This document shows, piece by piece, positions 18,501-27,972 of a DNA stretch of 64,000 bases. Position numbers and translations under genes: made by a program. The notes under the pieces are model-generated. The model was not told where the DNA came from and did not search any database. It saw only the letters and a program-made list of their open reading frames with translations. The DNA comes from Microvirga subterranea (GTDB lineage: Bacteria; Pseudomonadota; Alphaproteobacteria; Rhizobiales; Beijerinckiaceae): positions 404,340 through 468,339 of the forward strand of contig NZ_QQBB01000005.1 of the NCBI RefSeq assembly GCF_003350535.1. The letters run 5' to 3'. The stretch's first letter is position 1. Every line of letters begins with the position of its first letter.

Positions 18501-21500
18501 ATGGCAGAGTCTCACGACGTGACATCTTTCGGTCTCGACGATCCTGCCCTTGCGGAGAGCGAGACGACGGCGCGGGCCGCCGCCGGCCTGAGCGCCATGG
18601 GGCTGGAGCCGTCTGGCGCTTCGATCTCGGCCGCAAGTATCGGAATGATCATCGAGTACGACGGTCTCACGACGATCCCGGAAATGCCGATCCACACGAG
18701 TAGGCTTGGCACCCTGAGCGTGTACGATCCTGAGGATCGGCTCTTCCGGGACTTCTACATCGGCGCTGCTTCCGTGGCGGGAGCCTTCGATATTCTCAGG
18801 GAGGAGACGGAATATGGCCCCGTATGGAGCCTGATCGTCAAGGATCCTAATCTCTTCGATTATGAGACTGCACACAACCATCAGATATGGGTGAAGGTTG
18901 TGGGACAGAACCGGGACGGGAGTTCGGCCGAGACAATCGTCACGCTCAACATGACCAACGTCGACGACCCGGGGAACGACGCGCCGGAAGGCATCACCCT
19001 ATCAAATACAAGCATTGCTGAGAACAGCGGCCCCTCCACCGTAATCGGGAACCTCGGCGTTGTCGATATCGACAGCACGAGCATGTACGGCAACGACTCC
19101 TGGACCTTCGACTTGATCTTTGATCCCAGCGGGAAATTCGAACTCTGGTCGCTTTTCGGCACAGCCCAGTTGCGGCTGAAATCCGGAATGACCCTCAACT
19201 ACGAAGAGAAGCAGTTCTATGCCGTCAAGATCCGCGTGACGGATTCCGGTGGGCTCTATTTCGAGAATTTCTTCACGATCAATGTGAACGATGTCGTCGA
19301 CGAGCGGGCGACCAATCATGCGCCGATGTGGTTGAGGTTGTCGGGAGGCACCAACGTTCTGGCTGACGAGACCATCGGGGGCGGGGCGGTGGTCGGCACT
19401 GTGAGCGCGTTCGACCAGGACGGAGGCGACATCCTCGCCTATCAGATCGTCGACGATCCGGATGACAAGTTCTATCTCTACGGAAACGAGCTGCGCCTCA
19501 AGCCCACGGCGCATCTCGATGCCGAGACGGCCACAGCTCATTCCGTGTCCATCCGCGTGCGCGATCTCTATGACGCGACCTACACGGACTCGCTGACGGT
19601 CTATGTGAACGATGTAAACGAAAGGCCGGACGGAATCTCCCTGTCGAAGACGTCGATCAAGGAAAAAGGCGAGACGATCGTCGGCGATCTTACCGGCAGC
19701 GACCCCGATGGACCGGGAGAAACGCTCAGTTTCGCCATCGTCAGCGACCAGGACTCTAAATTTGCCATTGAAGGCAACCAGCTGAAGCTGAGAACGGGCG
19801 CCACTCTTGACGCCGAGAGGAAGACGTCACACTCCGTCACGATCTCCGTCACTGATCAGGGCGGCCTGACCTATACCAAGGCCTTCACCATCAATGTGGA
19901 GAATGTGCCGGAGGCGCCGACCGACATCCGTTTCTCGTCCGACTCGGTCTACGAGAACAGCGAGGGCGGCACGCGCATCGCTTATCTGACCGCAGTGGAC
20001 GAAGACAGCACCGAGTTCGAGTATTCGCTAATTGCGGACCTAGACAACAAGTTCCAGATCGTCGGGAACGAGCTGCAGGTGCGGCCTGGCGCCGTTCTGA
20101 ACTTCGAGAGCGCTCAGAAGAAGCATTCGGTCACCGTTCAGGCCAAGGACGAGTCTGGCAACGTCTTCACAAAGATAGTCTGGATCTATGTCCTCGACGC
20201 CAACGATGCACCGTTTGCCATGTCTCTCAGCCCGACCAGTCTCGCGGAAGGCCAGGGAGGCCGAAAGGTAGGTTTCCTCAGCACCAGCGACTACGATGCG
20301 GGGGTAGGAGACAACAACCACCTCTATACGATCCTCGCCGATGCCGACAGCAAGTTCGAGATCAGGGGCAAGGAGCTTTGGCTCAAGGAAGGCGCCGTCC
20401 TCGATTACGAGACCAAGAAGCAGCACTCCGTCACGATCCGCACGACCGACCGGGGCAATGCGTCGTTCGATAAGACCTTCAACATTGTCGTCACCAACGT
20501 CAACGAGACACCGAACGGTTTGATCCTCTCGAACGACACCGTTCCCGAGACGCTGACCGGGCTGCAGCAAATCGGCATTCTCCAAGGGTCGGACCCTGAT
20601 GGAACAACTGACGTCAGCCGCCTGAAATACACGATCGTCAGCGATCAGGACCAAAAATTCTACATTGCGACCGGCACGAACGTTCTGCGGTTGCGGGATG
20701 GGGCGACGCTCAACTTTGATCAGCCGTCTCATCAAGTGACCGTGCGCACTACAGATCTCGGCGGCCTCTGGTTCGAACGGACGTTCACCATCCATGTTAC
20801 TCGGCCTCAGCAGAACGCGCCGACGGACGTCATCCTGACCGGAAGCACCACCCTGAGGGAAGACATTGCGGCTGGATCTCAGATCGGCACGCTTGCCGGA
20901 TCGGATCCGGATGCCGGCTCAACCTTCACCTATGCCATTACGAACGACGAGTCCGGCAAGTTCGAGATCCCGTTGAACTCGAACGTCTTGAAGCTGAAGG
21001 ACGGTGTGTCGCTCAACTACGAGACGGGCCAGACGCACTACGTCACGATTCGTGTCACCGACCAGACGAACCTGAGCTATCTCAAAACCTTCACCTTCAC
21101 GGTGACGGACGCCAACGAGAGGCCCTACGACATCGAGCTGTCGGGAACGCACGTTCTCGACGAGAACAATACGGCCGAAGTCGTCGTCGGCGATCTCCAG
21201 GCTTTCGATCCCGATCTCAACGATACGGCTTTCGAATATTCCATCGTCGGCAGCCAGCCGCAGTTCCGGATTTCGGGCAGGCAGCTCATCGCGAAGCCCG
21301 GCCTCGATCATGAGGGCGCCTCGTTCTACGACATCACGATCCGTGCGAGCGACAGGGCCACGGGCGGCCTGTCCTACGACAAGGTGTTCAGGATCACGGT
21401 CGCGGACCTGAACGATGCTCCGGACGGACTGACGCTTTCGGGCGACCACAAGGTGGAGGAGAACAGCGCCGGCGGCACGCTGATCGGCGTCCTCGAGGGT

Positions 21501-24011
21501 TCCGACCAAGACGGCGATGCGCTCACATACTCGCTGTACGACGATCCAGACCGAAAGTTCGAGGTCGTCGGCAACAAACTGCAGGTGCGCGAGGGAGCCG
21601 GGCTCGACTACAGGCCCGGGCAGACCCATCAGGTCACCGTCCAAGTGAGCGATGGGAACAAGACATATCGCAAAACCTTCACGATCACCGTAACCGACGT
21701 GCCGGACCCGGAGCCGAACCACGCCCCCACGAACCTCAAGCTGTCCAGCTCGACCGTCCAGGAGAACATCGATGCCGGCACGACCATCGCTCTCCTGACC
21801 GGTTACGACCAGGACGGTGGCGATGTTCTGACCTATTCGCTCGTGGGCGATCCCGATTCCAAATTCGCCCTCGTGGGCAATCGCCTTGTCCTGCGCGACG
21901 GAGCGACGATCAATTACGAGATCCCGAACCCCGCGCACGACGTCACGCTCCGGGTCACGGATCGCACCGGAGCGTTCTTCGAGAAAACCTTTACCTTAGC
22001 GGTGCTCGACGGCCCGGACGGCCCCAATGCGGCCCCGACGGGCCTAACCATCTCGCAGGATTGGGTCGATGAAAACAGTCCTGGCGGCACATTTATCGGC
22101 GCGCTGAATGCAACCGATTCGGACGGCAACCGGATCTACTACGCGATCGTCGACGATCCGGACCAGAAATTCGACGTGCTCGACGGAACCTTGGTCGTCC
22201 GAGAGGGAGCGGTGCTGGACTACGAGGCGACGGCGCAGCACCAGCACGAGGTCACCGTAAAGGCCTATGACCGCTTCGGGGCCTACACGACCCAAATTTT
22301 TACGATCCACGTCAAGAATGTGCCAGAGCCGAACCGGGCCCCGACGGCCCTCGACCTGTCCGACACCGAGATCGAGGAGAACAGCAGGCCCGGCACCGAG
22401 ATCGGGACTTTGAGCGCCCAGGATCCGGACGTGCTGGATGACCTCCGTTACTTCATCGTCGAGGACCAGGATTCCAAGTTCGCCATCTCCGGCAACAAGC
22501 TCGTGCTGAGAGCCGGGGCGACCCTCAACCGCGAGGATAAGGAGACTCACAAGGTCACGATCGAAGTCAGGGATCAGGATGGGGCGTCGTTTCGGAAGGT
22601 CTTTGAGATCCATGTCGGCGATGTGCCGGATCCGGAGCCGAACCACGCGCCCTACGACCTTGCACTATCGAACGACAGCATGAATGAGTTCAGTGAATGG
22701 GGAACAGTCGTCGGATTGGTGGCGGGCTTCGACCAGGATGGCGGCGATACTCTGACCTATTCGGTCATCACCGGACCTGACGGCGTCCCGAGCAAGTTCC
22801 ATATCATAAACGGAAATCAGCTGGCCCTGCGGGATGGGGCGGTGATAGATCACCAGACCGAGCCAACGGTGAACGTGATTATCCGTGCCACGGACCAGGC
22901 TGGCGAAACCTTCGACAAGACGTTCACGATCACGATCAACGACATCGACGAGAGCTCCAACGGCGCTCCGGTGGGTCTTACCCTGTCGAATTCGATCATT
23001 AGAGACGGCACCGTGGGCGGCATCGGCGGCACGCGGATCGGCACCTTGAGTGCAGTCGATCCCAACGGCGATCGGCTTCTCTATAGCATCGACTATCATG
23101 AGAAGTTTATCCTGGTCGGCGACGAGCTCCGGCTCAGAGAGGGGCAAACCGTAGACGATGCCGAGGCGCAGTCGTACCAAGTTGAAGCGTATGTTTATGA
23201 TCGCTTCATGACTCTCGTTCACGAGACCTTCACCATCACGGTTCAGTCGAACCGCGCACCTTCCAACGTGACACTGTCCAACACGGTCGTGAACGAGGGC
23301 GCGGCGAACGGCTTGACCATCGGACGCCTCTCCGCAACCGATCTCGACCGCGATCCCGTGTCCTTCAGCCTCGTGGACGACGCCGGCGGCCGGTTTGTGC
23401 TGGCTCAGGAGGATGGGCACACGGTTCTCAAAGTGGCAAACGGGGTGAAGATCGATTACGAGCATCTGCCGACACTCTCGATCAAAGTGCGGGCTGACGA
23501 CGGTCACCAGGGAGTCACCGATCAGGTGATCCAGATCAACATCCGTAACGTGCTGACCGAGAGCCTTCACGGAACCGAAGGGGCAGACCGGTTGCAGGGC
23601 GGCATCTCCTACGATGAGTTCTGGGGCATGGGCGGCAACGATACCCTGATCGGCGGCGCCGGAAACGATACTCTCTGGGGAGGCGAGGGGGAGGACACAT
23701 TTGTGTTCCACCGCTTCGGCACGGGCAACAGCGACCTCATCAAGGACTTCGATGCGGCACAGGACGAGATCGTTCTGGTGCAAAGCAATGCAGCCACAGC
23801 CCTGAACGTAGGAGTCTTGTCGTCCGAAGCCTTCTGCTACGGTACCCAGGCGGCGGATGCCGATGACCGGATCATCTATGATCGGGAGACCGGTCGCTTG
23901 CTTTACGACAGCGACGGGAACGGCGGACGCGCGGCTTTCGAGGTTGCGATCTTCGAGAACAGGACCGTGCTCGACCACACCCACTTCGTCGTCTCGCAAT
24001 TCTTGATCTGA
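18501..24011 (+). CDS. giant cadherin-like repeat protein with RTX C-terminus (putative T1SS adhesin)
   Basis: A 1836-residue secreted protein. About 15 tandem cadherin-like units of roughly 100-115 residues follow residue 155; most run from an APxxLxLS opening through DQDGGDxLTYS, DPDxKF, GNxLxLRxGAxLDYE and a VTIRVTD strand to a VNDVxE close. The Asp/Asn-rich linkers suit Ca(II) binding. Near residues 1690-1735 come RTX nonapeptides (GGNDTLIGGAGNDTLWGG) and a C-terminal region ending HFVVSQFLI, which suggests type I secretion. No classical signal peptide is present. No ABC/HlyD/TolC partner is encoded nearby. ATG 18501 follows GGGAG; a further upstream start is less likely. GC looks lower than in neighbours. 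Confidence 0.85.
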   Translation: MAESHDVTSFGLDDPALAESETTARAAAGLSAMGLEPSGASISAASIGMIIEYDGLTTIPEMPIHTSRLGTLSVYDPEDRLFRDFYIGAASVAGAFDILREETEYGPVWSLIVKDPNLFDYETAHNHQIWVKVVGQNRDGSSAETIVTLNMTNVDDPGNDAPEGITLSNTSIAENSGPSTVIGNLGVVDIDSTSMYGNDSWTFDLIFDPSGKFELWSLFGTAQLRLKSGMTLNYEEKQFYAVKIRVTDSGGLYFENFFTINVNDVVDERATNHAPMWLRLSGGTNVLADETIGGGAVVGTVSAFDQDGGDILAYQIVDDPDDKFYLYGNELRLKPTAHLDAETATAHSVSIRVRDLYDATYTDSLTVYVNDVNERPDGISLSKTSIKEKGETIVGDLTGSDPDGPGETLSFAIVSDQDSKFAIEGNQLKLRTGATLDAERKTSHSVTISVTDQGGLTYTKAFTINVENVPEAPTDIRFSSDSVYENSEGGTRIAYLTAVDEDSTEFEYSLIADLDNKFQIVGNELQVRPGAVLNFESAQKKHSVTVQAKDESGNVFTKIVWIYVLDANDAPFAMSLSPTSLAEGQGGRKVGFLSTSDYDAGVGDNNHLYTILADADSKFEIRGKELWLKEGAVLDYETKKQHSVTIRTTDRGNASFDKTFNIVVTNVNETPNGLILSNDTVPETLTGLQQIGILQGSDPDGTTDVSRLKYTIVSDQDQKFYIATGTNVLRLRDGATLNFDQPSHQVTVRTTDLGGLWFERTFTIHVTRPQQNAPTDVILTGSTTLREDIAAGSQIGTLAGSDPDAGSTFTYAITNDESGKFEIPLNSNVLKLKDGVSLNYETGQTHYVTIRVTDQTNLSYLKTFTFTVTDANERPYDIELSGTHVLDENNTAEVVVGDLQAFDPDLNDTAFEYSIVGSQPQFRISGRQLIAKPGLDHEGASFYDITIRASDRATGGLSYDKVFRITVADLNDAPDGLTLSGDHKVEENSAGGTLIGVLEGSDQDGDALTYSLYDDPDRKFEVVGNKLQVREGAGLDYRPGQTHQVTVQVSDGNKTYRKTFTITVTDVPDPEPNHAPTNLKLSSSTVQENIDAGTTIALLTGYDQDGGDVLTYSLVGDPDSKFALVGNRLVLRDGATINYEIPNPAHDVTLRVTDRTGAFFEKTFTLAVLDGPDGPNAAPTGLTISQDWVDENSPGGTFIGALNATDSDGNRIYYAIVDDPDQKFDVLDGTLVVREGAVLDYEATAQHQHEVTVKAYDRFGAYTTQIFTIHVKNVPEPNRAPTALDLSDTEIEENSRPGTEIGTLSAQDPDVLDDLRYFIVEDQDSKFAISGNKLVLRAGATLNREDKETHKVTIEVRDQDGASFRKVFEIHVGDVPDPEPNHAPYDLALSNDSMNEFSEWGTVVGLVAGFDQDGGDTLTYSVITGPDGVPSKFHIINGNQLALRDGAVIDHQTEPTVNVIIRATDQAGETFDKTFTITINDIDESSNGAPVGLTLSNSIIRDGTVGGIGGTRIGTLSAVDPNGDRLLYSIDYHEKFILVGDELRLREGQTVDDAEAQSYQVEAYVYDRFMTLVHETFTITVQSNRAPSNVTLSNTVVNEGAANGLTIGRLSATDLDRDPVSFSLVDDAGGRFVLAQEDGHTVLKVANGVKIDYEHLPTLSIKVRADDGHQGVTDQVIQINIRNVLTESLHGTEGADRLQGGISYDEFWGMGGNDTLIGGAGNDTLWGGEGEDTFVFHRFGTGNSDLIKDFDAAQDEIVLVQSNAATALNVGVLSSEAFCYGTQAADADDRIIYDRETGRLLYDSDGNGGRAAFEVAIFENRTVLDHTHFVVSQFLI
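23566..23718 (+). repeat. RTX calcium-binding nonapeptide repeats (coding)
   Basis: Repeated GGxGxDxLxGG units encoded near the 3' end of the giant adhesin gene: HGTEGADRLQGG, GMGGNDTLIGG, GAGNDTLWGG and GEGEDTFVF. They form Ca(II)-dependent beta-rolls in proteins exported by type I secretion. Confidence 0.85.
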
Positions 24012-24126
24012 CTCCATCGCGCCGATGGGCCCGGGCGGCTATCGGGAAGCTGCCCCTGCTGCCCGTGGGTGGGGGTGGATCAAGGTCGTCCGGCGTTCTC
24101 GGGCGCTCGGCATCTCGTCTTGGGAT

Positions 24127-24600
24127 TCACCCGCCCACCGCCCGCTCCCAATAGGCAAGGCTCTGCCGGTTGACCGGGGAGCCTGAGGCTTGCTGGCGGA
24201 TCATGACGGCCTGGTGGAAAACCCTCGCATCGCTCTCTCCCGCCAGGAGCCTCAGGCTCTGGAGGATGCGGGTGATGCGCAGGTGGTTGTGGTCGTGCGG
24301 ACTCAGCCAGTCATCGGTGCGTTCGTAGAACCGGCGCATCCGTTCCGCGGCCCGCCGGAGATTGGCGATCGCCTGCTCGTCCGCCCTGATGGAGGCGATC
24401 TCGTCGGGGGTGAGGACCGGCGCACCCGGCTGGGCCATGCTCCGGGTCGGGAGTGGGAAAAGCCATTGGATGTAGTCGTGGATCCGCTCCAGCGCCTCGT
24501 CGGGCAGGGCGAGGACGTCCTCGATGGTTCGGCCGCGGCCGTCGGATCCCTGGCCGGCCAGGTAGGCATGAAGCGGGGAGCGGTGCTGGCTGGCGTTCAT
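24127..24600 (-). CDS. OGFr_N (opioid growth factor receptor conserved region) domain protein
   Basis: A 157-residue soluble protein. Residues about 30-110 contain the block IHDYIQWLFPLPTRS, followed by PVLTPDEIASIRAD and helices with RMRRFYERTD and HNHLRITRILQSLRLLG-like segments. This is the conserved region of the eukaryotic opioid growth factor receptor, also found in bacterial proteins of unknown function. The start ATG 24600 is preceded by AGGAGG; an in-frame extension of 25 residues upstream is not supported. The gene stands alone downstream of, and convergent with, the giant adhesin gene. No enzymatic role can be stated. Confidence 0.72.
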   Translation of the reverse strand: MNASQHRSPLHAYLAGQGSDGRGRTIEDVLALPDEALERIHDYIQWLFPLPTRSMAQPGAPVLTPDEIASIRADEQAIANLRRAAERMRRFYERTDDWLSPHDHNHLRITRILQSLRLLAGESDARVFHQAVMIRQQASGSPVNRQSLAYWERAVGG

Positions 24601-24705
24601 TTGGGTTCCTCCTGGTCGAGCATTCGTCTCGTCTTCGAGCAGAAGCCCCGCGCAGGGGCGGGGCTTCGCGATCATGACCCGGATGCGGGCAGGAATTGCA
24701 GCGGG

Positions 24706-24888
24706 CTATTTGGCCGGCGCCGCTTCCCGCGAAGGAGCCGGGGCCGGGCTCTCCTTCGTGGCGCCCTCACGGGCGTCGCGGAGCAGGGTCTCGACCGTCT
24801 CCGTTCGTTTCGTCTCTTTCCGCTTGGATTGCTCCATATCGGCCGCCTTGCGGCTGTCGGATGCGAATGACCGTCTGTCGTAGCACAT
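24706..24888 (-). CDS. small charged protein of unknown function
   Basis: A 60-residue protein beginning MCYDRRSF. The middle is strongly charged (SKRKETKRTETVETLLRDAREG) and the tail is Pro/Ala/Lys-rich. The ATG 24888 has GGAGGG five bases upstream, the best ribosome site in this stretch, which is the main evidence for coding. No family is recognised. It is predicted soluble and probably helical in residues 15-42. It lies between the OGFr_N gene and the divergent cox operon. Confidence 0.5.
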   Translation of the reverse strand: MCYDRRSFASDSRKAADMEQSKRKETKRTETVETLLRDAREGATKESPAPAPSREAAPAK

Positions 24889-25334
24889 GGTGCCCTCCGT
24901 CATTGCCAAACAAGTCAACGCGGGATGGACGGGAGCCGTTCCGAAAGCGGCCGAGCGCGGCACGAATCCTGCGGCGGACCGGCTGATTGACAACTTGGCA
25001 GGCCGGGAGGATCATCATCCGGCGCCGTGCTGCAGGCTAAAGACGGCTGCGGCCTCAGCGCATGGTCTGTGTCGGACGAAGCCGGTCGTCAGGCGGCCGG
25101 TGCAGGAGGCGCTGTCATGGCCGGCCTTCTCAGGATCTGTCGCGGCGACAAGGATGGCTCCTCCGGAGTCCTCTTCACCCTCATGACGTGCAATGTGACG
25201 GACGCTGCCGCAGGGCAGGCGCTGGCGCTCGTGATCTGGCTGAGACGCCGCCCGACTGACCGCAGACCGGAAGAGGAGACGGAAACGCCTGAAGGACCCT
25301 GATCCGCCACCTCCAGAGGCAAGGATGACATGGG
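24889..25334. other. intergenic region before the cox operon
   Basis: A 446-base stretch between the small charged gene and the cox operon. It holds one possible short gene (25117-25302, listed separately) and presumably the promoters of both flanking transcription units. No clear -35/-10 pair or palindrome was recognised. Confidence 0.4.
25117..25302 (+). CDS. possible small ORF leading the cox operon
   Basis: A 61-codon frame (MAGLLRICRGDKDGSSG...) with AGGAGG eight bases before the ATG, ending 32 bases before the oxidase subunit II gene. It has a weakly hydrophobic middle (AAAGQALALVIWLRRR) and an acidic, Pro-rich tail. No family is recognised. The strong ribosome site and operon position are the only support, so it may be spurious. 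Confidence 0.3.
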   Translation: MAGLLRICRGDKDGSSGVLFTLMTCNVTDAAAGQALALVIWLRRRPTDRRPEEETETPEGP

Positions 25335-26141
25335 ATGGCTGTCGCGCTCGCCTTGGTTCTGATCGCACTGGGCTCGGTGCTGTTTCACCTCCTGAGCCCC
25401 TGGTGGTGGACGCCGATCGCCTCGAACTGGAAATACATCGACGACACCATCATCGTCACCTTCTGGATCACCGGCGTCGTCTTCGTGGCCGTGGTCCTGT
25501 TCGTCGCCTATTGCATCTACCGCTTCCGCCACCAGCCGGGCCGGCAGGCCCATTACGAGCCTGAGAACACGCGGCTCGAGGTGGTGCTGACATCCGTGAC
25601 GGGATTGGGCGTCATCGCCATGCTCACGCCTGGGCTGTTCGTCTGGAATCACTTCATCACTGTTCCGGAGGACGCCACCAACATCGAGATCGTGGGCCAG
25701 CAATGGCAGTGGAGCTACCGTCTCCCCGGGCCCGACGGGAAGCTCGGCTCCTCCGACACCCGCAACGTTACGCCTGACAATCCGCTCGGCATCAACAAGG
25801 ACGATCCGGCAAGCCAGGACGACGTCGTCGTCGAGGGCGCGGAGCTGCGCCTGCCGGTCGGGAAGCCCGTGAAGGCGCTGCTGCGCTCCATCGACGTGCT
25901 GCACGATTTCTACGTGCCGGAGTTCCGCGCCAAGATGGATCTGGTGCCGGGGCAGGTCTCCTATTTCTGGCTCACGCCGACCCGGACCGGGACCTTCGAG
26001 ATCCTATGCGCGGAGCTCTGCGGCGTCGGCCATCCGCAGATGCGCGGCACTGTGATGGTGCAGACGGAGGCAGATTACCAGGCATGGCTCGACGGGCAGT
26101 CGCACCGGAGCTTCGCGCGCCTGACGGCGCCGGGGAACTGA
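25335..26141 (+). CDS. coxM: cytochrome c oxidase subunit II (CoxM-like)
   Basis: A 268-residue oxidase subunit II with two N-terminal membrane helices (about residues 1-20 and 38-62, then a second hairpin near 82-103) and a periplasmic cupredoxin domain. The CuA site is complete: the first His in VLHDFYVPEF, then CAELCGVGHPQM with both Cys, the bridging Glu, His and Met. It accepts electrons from cytochrome c. It starts an operon II-I-III-III-IV, the gene order of the Bradyrhizobium coxMNOP alternative oxidase, from which the symbol is taken. Confidence 0.92.
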   Translation: MAVALALVLIALGSVLFHLLSPWWWTPIASNWKYIDDTIIVTFWITGVVFVAVVLFVAYCIYRFRHQPGRQAHYEPENTRLEVVLTSVTGLGVIAMLTPGLFVWNHFITVPEDATNIEIVGQQWQWSYRLPGPDGKLGSSDTRNVTPDNPLGINKDDPASQDDVVVEGAELRLPVGKPVKALLRSIDVLHDFYVPEFRAKMDLVPGQVSYFWLTPTRTGTFEILCAELCGVGHPQMRGTVMVQTEADYQAWLDGQSHRSFARLTAPGN

Positions 26142-26193
26142 CGGATCCAACCGTCAGGCGAAAGGACAGGAGGGGGCGAGGAGGGTCAGGCCG

Positions 26194-27972
26194 ATGGTCG
26201 ATGTCCCGCTGGGACCGGCCGGCGCCGTTCCGCCGGCAGACGTGGAGGACATGTCGCTCTATCACCCGCACAGCTGGGTGACGAAATATGTCTTCAGCCA
26301 GGACGCGAAGGTCATCGCGGTCCAGTACTCCATTACGGCCCTGAGCGTCGGGCTGATCGCGCTCGTGCTGTCGTGGCTGATGCGGCTCCAGCTCGGCTTC
26401 CCGGGCGTGTTCTCCTTCATCGATGCCAACGCCTATTACCAGTTCATCACCATGCACGGCATGATGATGGTGGTCTACGTGCTGACCGCGCTCTTCCTCG
26501 GCGGCTTCGGCAACTACCTCATCCCGCTCATGATCGGCGCGCGGGACATGGTGTTTCCCTATGCCAACATGCTGAGCTTCTGGTTCTACCTCCTGGCCGT
26601 GCTCGTGCTGGTCGCGAGCTTCTTCGCGCCCGGCGGTCCCACCGGCGCAGGCTGGACGCTCTATCCGCCGCAGGCCATCACGTCCGGCACGCCCGGCGGA
26701 CAGGACTGGGGCATCATCCTCATGCTCGTGTCGCTGATGATTTTCATCATCGGCTTCACCATGGGCGGCCTCAACTACGTGGTCACGGTGCTGCAGGCGC
26801 GCACGAGGGGCATGACGCTGATGCGCATGCCGCTCACGGTCTGGGGCATCTTCACGGCGAGCTTCATGGCCCTTCTGGCCTTTCCGGCCCTGTTCGTCGG
26901 CTGCGTGATGATGCTGTTCGACCGGACGCTCGGCACCAGCTTCTTCGTGCCGGCCATCGTCGAGATGGGGCAGCCGCTGGAGCGCAGCGGCGGCTCGCCG
27001 CTGCTGTTCCAGCACCTGTTCTGGTTCTTCGGGCATCCGGAGGTCTACATTGTGGCTCTGCCGGCCTTCGGCATCGTGTCGGATATCATCAGCACCCATG
27101 CGCGGCGCAACATCTTCGGCTATCGCATGATGGTGTGGGCGCTCCTCGCCATCGGGGCGCTGAGCTTCGTGGTCTGGGCGCACCACATGTATGTGAGCGG
27201 CATGAACCCCTATTTCGGGTTCTTCTTCGCCACGACGACGCTCATCATCGCGATCCCGACCGCCATCAAGGTCTACAACTGGATCCTGACCCTCTGGCGC
27301 GGCAACATCCATCTCACGGTGCCGATGCTGTTCGCGCTCGCCTTCATTGTCACCTTCGTCAATGGCGGCCTCACGGGGCTCTTCCTCGGCAACGTGGTGG
27401 TGGACGTGCCGCTCTCCGACACCATGTTCGTGGTGGCGCATTTCCACATGGTGATGGGGGTGGCCCCGATCCTGGTGATCTTCGGGGCGATCTACCACTG
27501 GTACCCGAAGGTGACCGGGCGCATGCTGAACGACGCCCTGGGCAAGCTGCATTTCTGGGTCACGTTCCTCGGCGCCTATCTGATCTTCTTCCCCATGCAC
27601 TATCTCGGGCTGATGGGGATGCCGCGCCGCTACTACGATTCGTCCGACATCGCCTTCGTGCCGTCCTCCGCCCACACGTTGAACGCCTTTATCACCATCG
27701 TGGCGCTGACCGTCGGAGCCGTTCAACTCGTCTTCGTGTTCAACCTGCTCTGGAGCCTGAGGCATGGCAGGAAGGCGGATGGCAATCCGTGGCGCGCCAC
27801 GACGCTGGAGTGGCAGACGCCCGAGACCCCGCCGCCGCACGGCAACTGGGGCAAGGAGCAGCCGGTCGTCTATCGCTGGGCCTACGATTACAGCGTGCCC
27901 GGCGCCGCGCGGGACTTCATCCCGCAGAACGAGCCTCCGGTCGCGCGGCCGTCCCTGGAGACGGTCTCATGA
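26194..27972 (+). CDS. coxN: cytochrome c oxidase subunit I (CoxN-like)
   Basis: A 592-residue haem-copper oxidase catalytic subunit with about 12-14 membrane helices. Haem and copper ligands are in place: ITMHGMMM (low-spin haem His), FGHPEVYIV (CuB His and cross-linked Tyr), WAHHMYVSG (two CuB His) and VVAHFHMVMG (haem a3 and haem a His). It reduces O2 to water and pumps protons. It begins 52 bases after subunit II and overlaps subunit III by ATGA. The N-terminal extension of about 25 residues before YHPHSWVTKYVF is family-typical for this subgroup. Confidence 0.95.
   Translation: MVDVPLGPAGAVPPADVEDMSLYHPHSWVTKYVFSQDAKVIAVQYSITALSVGLIALVLSWLMRLQLGFPGVFSFIDANAYYQFITMHGMMMVVYVLTALFLGGFGNYLIPLMIGARDMVFPYANMLSFWFYLLAVLVLVASFFAPGGPTGAGWTLYPPQAITSGTPGGQDWGIILMLVSLMIFIIGFTMGGLNYVVTVLQARTRGMTLMRMPLTVWGIFTASFMALLAFPALFVGCVMMLFDRTLGTSFFVPAIVEMGQPLERSGGSPLLFQHLFWFFGHPEVYIVALPAFGIVSDIISTHARRNIFGYRMMVWALLAIGALSFVVWAHHMYVSGMNPYFGFFFATTTLIIAIPTAIKVYNWILTLWRGNIHLTVPMLFALAFIVTFVNGGLTGLFLGNVVVDVPLSDTMFVVAHFHMVMGVAPILVIFGAIYHWYPKVTGRMLNDALGKLHFWVTFLGAYLIFFPMHYLGLMGMPRRYYDSSDIAFVPSSAHTLNAFITIVALTVGAVQLVFVFNLLWSLRHGRKADGNPWRATTLEWQTPETPPPHGNWGKEQPVVYRWAYDYSVPGAARDFIPQNEPPVARPSLETVS

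Noticed and set aside
18980..23560. CRISPR-like or satellite repeat array
   Set aside because: The periodicity of about 310-340 bases is coding: it matches protein units of about 105 residues with diverged DNA.
25972..27840. 622-codon His/Glu/Arg-rich frame antisense to the oxidase genes
   Set aside because: Shadow of subunit I; the His/Glu richness comes from reading hydrophobic codons backwards.
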